DNA of 64,000 bases, from assembly GCA_018398815.1 (NCBI GenBank), contig CM031595.1:132186225-132250224 (forward strand), read 5' to 3'. The stretch comes from Conus ventricosus. Taxonomy: Eukaryota > Mollusca > Gastropoda > Neogastropoda > Conidae. Below the pieces are notes generated by a model, which was not told the origin of the DNA, ran no database searches, and worked only from the letters and a program-made list of their open reading frames with translations. Below, piece by piece: positions 26,148 to 37,100 of this stretch; the first letter of the stretch is position 1; the number at the start of each line of letters is the position of its first letter. Both the position numbers and the translations under genes were made by a program.

Positions 26148-29100
26148 ACAATGGTGGTAAATACCAGCAGAGATTTTTTTTTAAAAAATGCTCAACCGGA
26201 CTGGAAGCAACATTTGTTAAAAGATAAGATTTAAAACTATCTACAGCGCTGTTTCATGCGGATGCAATCGTCAGGATGTGGTGGGTCTGTGCTGCCGGTG
26301 TTTTATAACTGCTTGTGTTGTCTGTCATCACGTGCTGTCTGTGTTTTTCGTGTGTTTCTGGTTCTTGTTCACTGATAGGAATTTCCACTTGTGCCTACAG
26401 TTGTTAACCATTTCTATCCTAGTATTTAAAGTTGCCAGTTGTGGTTTGCATAGTATTATGTACTTTTCTGTTGAGCATAGGTTACATCTTTTTGAAATGT
26501 TGTTGTATGGTGCTGCTCTTTCTATGATTTTCCAGGATATATTGTAGTCTATTTTTTTCTCTTTGAGCTTCCAGATGTATTTACTCAATTCTGTTTGGTT
26601 TTTGTATCTTTCTTTGTTAAATGACTGTTTGTGGTTTGCATATCTAGTTTTAAATTGGTTTTCAGTAATACCTATATATGTTTCTTCTGCGTTCTCTGAT
26701 GTTACAGTGGCTTGGTACACAATGTTGTTGTAGAGGCATTTGTTGCTCAGAGGGCACTGTTCTTTCTTGATACAGTTGCAGGATTTCCTTTCATCACCCT
26801 CGTTTTTCTCTGTACTGCTTTTCATTTTGTTGGTTGAATCAATGATGTTTTTAAGGTTGGGCATACATGAGTATGATAATTTGATGCTGTTTTTGTTGAA
26901 TATCTTGGATAATTTGTGCTCTTTTGGGAATGATGATGTTAGAATTCTAAAGAATTCTTTCCCTATATTTGTTTTTACTCTTCCGTCATATGGGGGGTTG
27001 TACCATATGATCTTTCTTTTCCTGTTCTTCTTGTGTCTGCTCATGTCATTATCTGGGTCATATTGTAGTTTGTAGTTGTAGCCACTTTTGTGTAACGCTT
27101 CTTGATATTCAGCTGCAGCGTTATTGAATGCTGTTTCATTGCATGACAGGTTAGATAATCTCTTATTTATGCCTCTGGGTATTGTTTTCAGTATGGAAGG
27201 TGGATGGTTACTTTTGATATTTACATAGACAGGTGTATCATTTGGTTTTTTGTATGGTTTATATATGTGCTGGTTGAGGTCAAACGTTATATCTAGGTAG
27301 TTCACTATCTTTTTATTTGCTTCTATAGTGATTTTTAGATTTTGGTTTTGGAAGATTTTACACAGTTCTTTTTCTTATTTTCAATGTTTCTAGGGTTGTC
27401 GTTCAGCGCAGCGAGGCCGTCATCCCTGTACAGTCCGACTTGTTTTCCAAGTTTCTTTTGGATGTTAGATAGTATGAATAGTCTGACAAGTTCGCAAGTT
27501 TCGGCACCATCATACGATCCCATTGTGACATCAAAAGTTGAATTCTTGTTTGCGCTCTTGGTCCAGATTTCATTTTTGCTGTGTAGTAGAGTTTTCTTTG
27601 TATGGAAAATGATTTCCATTTCTGACCCTGATATTTCAGTGTATTTGTTGGCAAATTTTATAGCTTTGGTGAGCAGATCTTCATCTATAGATGTGTAGAA
27701 GTCCACTATATCAAATGTTATAAAAACTGTATTATCTTGCTTGTTGAGTTTCTTGAACCATTGTATGGCTTCGTATGTGTTTTTCCAGAGGTTGAGTTCA
27801 GTGTTCTCTCTTACGTTTTTTATGGCTTTTTCTAAGATTTTTTTGCTGATTTTTCCTAATTCAGATTTGGATGGGTTTATCAATCTGCATGTTGGGTTAT
27901 TCAGGAAGTTGGGTTTGTGGTCTTTAAGTGTTATGAAAGCTTCTCTTGCTGCTGTTGTCTCCACTCTATCGCTTAAGTCCATTTGGTGCACAAGCTCCTT
28001 TTCTTTTTTTCTAATGTACTCGTATGTAGTTTTATCAGTTTTTTTGTAATTTTTTTGGATGTTTTTGTCGAGAAGCTGTGAGTACTCTTTAGTTTCCATT
28101 TTGTAGAAGTTGCTGGTTTTGTCTGCTTTCACAAATATTTTTTTTTGTCATTTTGGATTTGTTTGATTTCGTTTTTTAACGATGTTTGGAATTCATTGTT
28201 TGATTTTTTGAATTCTATATTGGCTATCATCCTTTTCATTTTATCCTCAAATGTCTTCATTTCTTCAATGGCTGGTGGAGCTCGCCATGTTTTGAAGTCA
28301 TATGTGTTTTTATCTTCTCTCTTGGCATTAGGGTTCAAGAAGAAAAATGCTTTCCATCTCATGTTTTTGATAAACCTTTCTGTCTGTTCTATCATTCTTT
28401 TCATATAACATTGAGGTTTGGCGAAAGGTATGTTTTTAGTAGGTTGTTTAAAATTGATTTTGTCCATTTTAAAATCTGTTGCTTTAAAGTGCTCAACGTG
28501 AGGAGCAATTAAGACAATGGTGGTAAATACCAGCAGAGATTTTTAAAAAATGCTCAACCGGACTGGGAGCAACATTTGTTAAAAGATAAGATTTAAAACT
28601 ATCTACAGACCTTAAAAACATCATTGATTCAACCAACAAAATGAAAAGCAGTACAGAGAAAAACGAGGGTGATGAAAGGAAATCCTGCAACTGTATCAAG
28701 AAAGAACAGTGCCCTCTGAGCAACAAATGCCTCTACAACAACATTGTGTACCAAGCCACTGTAACATCAGAGAACGCAGAAGAAACATATATAGGTATTA
28801 CTGAAAACCAATTTAAAACTAGATATGCAAACCACAAACAGTCATTTAACAAAGAAAGATACAAAAACCAAACAGAATTGAGTAAATACATCTGGAAGCT
28901 CAAAGAGAAAAAAATAGACTACAATATATCCTGGAAAATCATAGAAAGAGCAGCACCATACAACAACATTTCAAAAAGATGTAACCTATGCTCAACAGAA
29001 AAGTACATAATACTATGCAAACCACAACTGGCAACTTTAAATACTAGGATAGAAATGGTTAACAACTGTAGGCACAAGTGGAAATTCCTATCAGTGAACA

Positions 29101-29247
29101 AGAACCAGAAACACACGAAAAACACAGACAGCACGTGATGACAGACAACACAAGCAGTTATAAAACACCGGCAGCACAGACCCACCACATCCTGACGATT
29201 GCATCCGCATGAAACAGCGCTGTAGATAGTTTTAAATCTTATCTTTT

Positions 29248-29319
<72 letters not shown>

Positions 29320-31106
29320 TCTTCTTTAAAAACAAAACAAAAAAAAACTTGGGGTAATTCCATCACAACCAAAAATTTTTTGGACTAAACTGAATGTAAA
29401 AACTGGGAGGGAGGGGCAAGGGAAGGCTTGGACCACACCATAACATTGTGGATCGGACAGAATGTTTTTTAAAATGGGCAATGGGGATGGGTTGAACGGG
29501 GAGAGGAGAGTGTGGGGCAAAAGACTCCAACACACTCAACAACATGTACAACTATGTTCTTTTATCCAACAACGAGGATGTGGCCTAAGTTTCACTTATG
29601 TCGCCATCTTTGATACTTTCACTGTCACATCTATCAAGTTGGAACTCTCAAAGAAAGCATACTCTCAAAAATGATAGAAGTTTTGTGTCTCATACAGTCA
29701 CTGAAATTTCGTTCAAACTACATACCTCCACACCTGATTATCACATTATCACTTAACAGTATATGATGCACACAATACCAATATGTGTTCATACTCTTTT
29801 TATGATATATATCTCTGCATCTTTTTTTAGCTTAAAGGGTAGTAGTAGTACTAGTAGTATACCACCATTTCTTGGTAATCTAAAGCACTGCACCTGGAGG
29901 AAGGGGATGCAGGCATGTGCGCTAATGTTCAATTCCAGTGAATGTGGTTGACATTTATGTCGTCTCTGAACACTAAAACTAAAAATAAGAAAGAAAAAGA
30001 TATCAATAACAATAAGTTACACAACTTCCTTTTTTCACTGAACAAAATCATCCACCTTAGCTATGTGTCTTGTGACCAAGACACTGACTGACCAAATGCT
30101 AATGGCAATGTTGCTTATAGCCCCAGCTGATTGCAAAGGGCCATATCAGGGCTGTCACCGCGTTGAAGTCAACTCACCAGTCATTCATTCACACAACTCT
30201 TTTTAAAATACATCTTCTAAAACACACCCGAATTTTGTTAAAAATCTTTCCACTATAAAATCTCAGATCCGATGAAAAATGTTGATCTCTTTCAAGAATT
30301 CAAAAATTGCATTAGGTGGAACATCTCTGAACAATATTTTCATGGAATCTGCTGTAAACTGTTTGTGTCTCATGTCACATCATGCAATTACCAACACTCT
30401 AAGTCTAAAAGAATATGTTTCATTGTGAGTGATACATGACATGGAATGCACCACGGAGCTTCTTCATTCTTTAAAACTAAAAGGTACGAATGAGTAAAAT
30501 ATGAATGGCCAGTGTGCAGCTGGCATAGAACCGTTTCTTCTTTTCGACCACCTGGGGTGGATGAGAGGAACTCTTTTAGGTTTGGACGGATCTGGAAGAG
30601 TTTGTTATCCGTCTGTGTATTCTAATCCTCCTGCCAGAGGTCTCTGACATAATTATTAACTTTTGGTTTTTGATCTGTGTAGGGGATAGACATGTTAGAC
30701 AGTTTCCCTGTTGTGGCATTCTTGGCCAAACGATCAGCCATTTCGTTCCCTCCGATGCCAACATGACCTGGAACCCAAACCAAAACGATGCTGTGACCTT
30801 CTGCTTTCAACGTGGTAAAAAGTTTTTAAAAGTGTAGAAGTTCGGGATGATGGAGGTTATGGCCAGCTATCGCCTCCAAAACTGACAGTGAATCAGACAA
30901 AATCAGAGAGTTTTTGTCTGTGGATTGAGAGATTATCTTCAATGCTAGAACTAGGGATGTAACTTCAGCAGAGTAAACAGAAGCATCTGATGGAATATGT
31001 CCCAATAATATTTGAGTAGGAGCACCAGGGCAGCTGCACAGGCCACTCCCTCCTCAGATTAGGAACCGTCAGTAAAATTTTTTTTGAAAGATGGAAACTA
31101 TTTTTT

Positions 31107-31142
<36 letters not shown>

Positions 31143-34100
31143 ACTGTCCCAACCTCTGCTCCACGTCAGAGGCAGTGCACCCATGCCACTCATTCCGACA
31201 CCCCGTCCACAGCCACAGCCCGGTCAGCCCGCCGCAGCCCCGGCAACCCGCAGGGAGCAGTCAATGTCAAGTCATCAAGAGGCAACCCACAGGAGGAGAC
31301 ACTGCACTACTGCCAGTGGTGTTCAGTGGCACCTGTTCTGATCTAACATACGCAGGACACCACCTACTAAGCCCCCTACTGACGACAATAATTGCTTAGT
31401 CGCGGAGCCGGCGTGAGTGAGCTCTCCCTCTGGAGGGCGCCACCACGTCCGTCGAATGACAGCCCCCATGCACTCGCCGATACCGGTGACCCCGACGGAA
31501 CCAAACTAAGGCCACAGACATGGAGAGGACATCGAAACTGAGGTCACCATGAGAGCAGGGCATGAAGGGCCACAGAATTTTAAGACATTTTTTTATGCTG
31601 ATCGATGAGAATGAGGATGATTAAGATGATGCTACAGATTTCAATTTCGGTCTGAGACTACATGACAGGGCTGTACTCTACGCTTCCTTTCAAAATTTAT
31701 CCCGGCATCAACCAGGCCCGAGAGATACAGGCACCTGCAGTGATGGTCAGGAAATTTGAGCAACACTCTCAGAAACGCATCCATTAAGTGGATGAAACTT
31801 GACTGTGTGGTCCCAGTCTTCCCAACTGAGTCCGCAGTAACTCAACTCTGGGTTGGAGCCGGTCGGGCAGAAAAACCCACATGACTCTGATGGGATTCGA
31901 ACCCACGACCTCCCAGCCGGGAGTCTGCAACACTAACCACTTCGCCACGGCGGCTGGTGAAGGATGGAAACTTCGAACACAGTTCCACAAAAAGGGACTT
32001 GTAGGCCAACGGACTAGTGGAATCTATCCGGAGTGAGGCTAAATCAAACCGGATCTCTGGAGTGAAGAAAGTCCATGGAGGGTCATCAGGTGTCACGAGT
32101 TTGTCACGAGGCCTACGACGTTCGACCACCTAGGGTGGCGGAGTTACTTATTTGTTTATTGTCGTTGCTGTTGTCGTGTATCCGTCCCTTAGGGTGGCTT
32201 GTGGTGCAGTTGCACCTTGGTGTGGTTCAGCTCAACTTCGGTTTGCTTTCTCTCTTCTCTCTCTCAAATTCCACCGCCCGTGCTATTCATCCTGCAAGTT
32301 CGGGGTGGCCTTTTACCTTTTCCTCGAACTTTCGTCTATCGCCTCTCGCTTTTTTTTTCCCTGTCGCAGTTTTCGTTCTTTTATTTTGAAGTATCCACTT
32401 TGTGACGCAGCATGGATGTTGGCCGCCATTGCTGGGGTTTTAGCTCTTCACCGAGGGGAAGAGTCTTTTGGGGGCGCCTGCTCCATCCTGGTTCTTTCCC
32501 TTTATCTTTCGGAGTACAGTAAAATTTCTTTCCTGCAGTGGGCCTGTGGAGAGGGACATCATTTTTTTCTTTTTTCCGCCCTTCCCCTCTGTCCCCCCGG
32601 GACTGACAGAGGGAAAAGGGGAGTCCTTTGCCCCCTTTTGGGGTCCCCCAGGGGGTAGCTGGTAAGCATCATTTCGTGTTGTTTTTTCGTTTTGTTGTTT
32701 TAGCCGGCTTATCTTCACTTTTGCGCAATTTTCTTTTGTTTTCAAAATTTGTAAAAAAAAATTGTGTGAGACCTTTCTCTGCTTAATTCAATTTTTAAAC
32801 CGGGCCATTCTAAATTTTTTCCAAAATTTCTTTCCCTGTTTACATCGGGTGATGCGGTAGTCGGGGGGGAAGGGAGAGAACCTGGTGTCGGGGTTGGAAC
32901 TTGTTTGGGCCGCTCGTCCCCCCGTCACTTCCCCGGGATTTTTACCTTCGGCCACCGTCTGTTTTGTTTAAAGGGAAAACGAGTTTTTATTTCACGAGCG
33001 TGCGAAAGCATGATTTGTCGTTGATGCGGGTTGAAGATTTGGTTATTTTAAATGTGTTTAAAAATTGCATTTATCCCATTAAATTTTTATTTGCAAAGTG
33101 GGGGCAGTTTTTAAGCGATAGTCGCTGTTTTGATTTATTTCCCTAAGGAAGGAAAACTTAAGCGTGAAAAGGAAGGGTAAGAAATTTCAAATTTGTTTTA
33201 AAACCTGTTGATTTAATGCAGCTTTTACTGCATCGTGTAAAAGACTTTTTTCAAGGGGGTTTACTGTGTCCTTCCCCTCGCCCATCATGCGGGGGGTTTT
33301 AAAAGACTTGACAGCAAAGGGTCAAGGGTATACGGCGGGTTTCCAGACCCTTTTTCCTTCCTTTTCTTCTTTTTTTCCTCCTCTCCGACCTCCTCCCAGC
33401 TCGTCCTCCCCCCCCCCCGGGGGCTTCACCGGAAACGAACGATGGTGCCAGGGCGGTCGGGGCCACGTTCTGGTGAGCCCAGGGACGGGAGGGTCCCACC
33501 GCTGCGGGCCACGCCTTGGTCGGACCGGGACTGCTGGGGGAGCCCCCCGTTTTGACGGGCCGGCCTGGACCCCCCCGGGGACCCCGTAACAGCTAGTCCC
33601 CCCCCCCCCCCCCCCCCCCCCCGGACCGCTTTTCCTGCCCCTTGGGAGTCGAGGGTGTGGGCTTTGGGCGCCCCCGCGAAAACCACCCGGCCGGGCACCT
33701 AGTGCACGGGTTTTGCCCCTGGGGATTGACAGGCAGGGATTGGACGCACTCCGGGTGTGAAAAAGGGTTTTGATAGGGGAATTTTCCTTTATAATTATGT
33801 AATGTCATAGTGCTGGAATGCGTAATTTTGTGATCGGTACTCGTAGGGCGAATTTTTTTTTTAAAATGGCATGTTGTGGTGGGGAGTGTTTGTTTGGTTT
33901 GTGCTGTTGTGCGCGTTGGAGCGCTTGATCGTGATTGGCATTTGTGTGCGTTGGAGTGCTTGATCGGTTTTGTGCTTTTGTGTGCGTGGAGTGCTTTTTG
34001 GGGGTCGGCAGGGCTTTGGGTTGGAATTTTTAATTTTGCGGGTGTGAATAAAGGGGTGTTTTACTAATCTTATTGTGTGGTCTTTTGGGGGCGTGGGGTC

Positions 34101-37100
34101 TCATCCCTTCACTCCCCCCAGACCGACCCCGTCAGGGCAGACCTCCGGGGGTGGGTCGTGACAATTGTGGGGCTCGTCGGGAAAGTGAAGGGCTCGAACT
34201 GTCCCCTCGTTTGGGAGTACCTGTTTAGTTTTGTCTTTTTTGTATATGTTTAGTCTTTGTCTGTTTGTTTGTGGGGGGTTGGGCGGGGGTGACTCTAGAG
34301 TGAAGGGTCTTTTTGGGGGCCGGGGGGAACCCCGGCTGACTGGGGGGTCAGTGAGACCAGGGGAATCGCCCCTTCCAGCCCTCCTTCCGCCGGGTACCTC
34401 ACGCAGTCGGCCGAAGTTTTGCCCTTCTTTTCCCGTCGTCTTCCTTCCTTTTTTGTATTTCCCAGTCTGTTTTTTTTTCTTACCGGGTGTTAAATACGGG
34501 GGTTTGTATGGGACGTAGTGTTTTTTTTTTTTCCTCTCTCCGGACCCGTCGCGGGTTTTTTGGGTTTTTTTTTTTTCGGCCACCCCACCGCCGTTGCCTG
34601 CTTTTAGAGCGCTGTTGCCAGAGTGGGGAGCCGGACATGTTTTTTTTCGTTTTTTTTTCGGTAGCCCCCCCGCACTGTTGCTCGTGTTTGAGAGGCGGTG
34701 TTGCCAGAGGGGGAGCACCGGAAACTTCCCCGCACACACCACACACACACATACACCAAACCTGCCCCTAAAATATTTGTTTTTTTTTCTCTAGGAATTT
34801 TTTTTTCCCCTTTTATTGGAAAACTGTGGATTTGTTTCATGGCGGTCCGGCGCGGGGTGTGGCGAGCTGCGTCGAAGGGGGTATTCAAAATGTTACTGAC
34901 CCCTACTTTTAGCTAGTATTCGCTACGGTAACTTCCCCATTCCATGCTGTCGGTACCCATGGACTTTATACCTTTTCGCTGGGGGGTCCCCCTTTTGACC
35001 CCCGACGGGCATTTCCGCTGGGAAAGCGTCAAGTATGCGAAGAAACGTGGGTTCTGTTGAGTCGCAGAGACCGAAACCTTCTCCTCTCCGGGCTTCCCTC
35101 GTAAGGGGCAGCCCAGAAGATTTCCCTTAGGGGAAAGGGGGCCCCAAGGGACGGGCAACGACATCCTCCCGTGTCGGGAGGGGGAACCCCGCCAGGATAT
35201 CACCTCCCCTTATTTTCTGAGCACGCGACGGGGGATGGGGCCCAAGTAGGGAAAGCGTAGGGAAAGGCCGGGGCAAATCTGCGTGGGGAAAAGGGGGCCG
35301 AAGGCAGGAAGCTCTGCGAGGGAAGACGTAAGAGGGGGCCGCTAGACAGGGGGCTCTGCGCGAGGGAGACTGACAGACAAGTTTATGCTTTGGGAAGAGG
35401 CTTGCTGCGCGAAAAAGGGGCGCCCACGGGGGCCCCTTCGTAAGGAAGAAAGCTAGACGGGAATCCCGGGGGGAGGAGGTGCTCCGAGGGGGAGGGCTCA
35501 CGTAGAGGGGGGGTGCTAAACAGGAGGCTCAGCGTAGGGGGAGGCTGCTCAGCGAAGGGGAAGGGGCTAAAGGGCAGGAAGCCCCCCGTAGGGAAGAACT
35601 GACGATGGAGGCTCTCGTAGGAGGAGAGGGGAACAACTTTTTTGGGGGGGCCTCCCCTTCTGAAAACCGGGGGGTTAATCACCAGAGGTGATAGAGTTAG
35701 GGCCCCCCAAATTTAAATTTCCCAGAGTTAAACCCCTTGGGGACATTGATATTCCTGGGCATTTTGCAAAGTGCTTTTTCATAAAAATTTGTCTGAGGAA
35801 AAAAAGGCTAAAACCTTTTTTTTCGGGATTATTGGTGCTGCAAGGGGTGTGTGTTTCTCTAAATGAAGGCGCTCTTAGAGACATGCATTTGGCTCTGCGA
35901 AGCGTTTCCCCCTTCCCCCAAGATACGGAGGGTTTAGGCCATGAAGAAATAATGATAAACCCTTTCGGCTTTGGTGATAGCTGCGCAAGACGCAGGGTCG
36001 GGCTCATTAGCTAAGTTGAGCTGGGATCTGACCCTTTGACACTCCCCAACACTGTGCCCCCCGATTGAGGACCCGGGAAGGGGCGAACGCACCTCAGGAT
36101 TTCGCGGTGCGTTTCACACAGCTGGGTTTTTGCTGAAGCTTGCAGGCTTAGGGGCACCCCCAATACTAAAAGGGGAACCCTCCACGGGGATTTAGTAGCA
36201 AAAAGGCCCGAAATGGGGGGGAACAAAGGCAGGCATTCATGGGGGTTTTTTCCGCCCCGATTGTTTTTTCTTTGTGGTCCCCCGGCCACATTAAAAAGAT
36301 TGCCCAAAAGCCGCTGGTAGTCTGGGGGGCCCCTTTCCCAACTCCCCTGTGCCTCGGCTAACGTGGGTTCCATCCCAGCTTCTGGGATTCAGAGTCCCGT
36401 GTTTCTCTTGTGTTGGTTCCCCGGGTGACAATCGGTTTTTCGGGCATCAACTTTTGGGGGATAAGAATTTTGGTTTCCCCTGGGGCCCGGGCGGGGCGCT
36501 AGTTATGTGTGTGCGGGTTGGAGGTGTTTTTACCTCCACCCTCCTTCTGTGCTTTTTCCTATCCCCACCCCCCTTCTGTGGCGAAGTTGGGCCATTCGGG
36601 GGACACCTAGGTATTCCCTTCTCTGGGGGAATATGCCCCCCTTTGTGACGGACGCGTCAGTCCTGTCTACGGATCTGCCCGTACAGCGTGGGGGGATCAC
36701 ACACGGCCAAAGTAAGAACGGGAACGGGAATTGGTCCCGTTCTTCAGCCGATCTCAAACGGGGTTTGGCGGGGCCCGTCCTGCTAGCATTACCCGCTTCG
36801 GGCCAGGGATTTGGTGCCCTCCTACAGAATTGTGGATCGTCCCCTCATCGGCCCCGACCCCCGGGGTGAGTTTCAACCCCCCCCCAAAGGGGGGACCCTT
36901 TTTTTAGGGTTTTTACCCGGGGCAATCGTGGGGCCAAAGCAGTTGTTTTCCCCAAACCGGGGAGATCTGTCCCCCGGCGGGCCCCACGTTTCCCCCGGCA
37001 GTCTATGGGCCCCAAGCACTTCAGCAGTTGGGCGGGATTTCTTCTCCCAGGGATAAAACCACGGTCAGGCAGTACTGCCGCATTGCGATGTCGCCAACGG

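Larger units (their letters stand above)
26145..29250 (-). mobile_element. Penelope-like retroelement with pLTR-type ends and an inverted partial copy
   Basis: Read on the minus strand, the body runs from about 28510 to 26145: an N-terminal segment, a reverse transcriptase with YRDD, then a GIY-YIG endonuclease. A 102-nt end segment (26145-26246) is repeated directly at 28511-28608. The sequence then switches abruptly to an inverted copy of the 3' end (28609-29250 mirrors about 26205-26850). Direct pLTRs with an attached inverted partial copy are a known signature of Penelope-like elements. Two coding frameshifts break the reading frame, so this copy is not expected to work. It lies between two (TA)n tracts in SGSM3 intron 1. 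Confidence 0.93.

Noticed and set aside
26740..28049. Plus-strand frames of about 100-118 codons across the Penelope-like element
   Set aside because: They are antisense shadows of the RT and endonuclease frames.
31861..31956. tRNA gene on the minus strand
   Set aside because: A- and B-boxes are good, but it forms the head of a dispersed repeat, has a target-site duplication directly at its edge, and no proper acceptor stem could be paired.
34101..34748. 215-codon minus-strand frame in the LTR element
   Set aside because: Basic, Pro- and Lys-rich low-complexity translation of G+C-rich sequence with no domain, in a region of doubtful base quality.
36398..36445. Gag zinc knuckle in the LTR element
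   Set aside because: The spacing after the second Cys and the His position do not fit CX2CX4HX4C; kept only as a vague resemblance.
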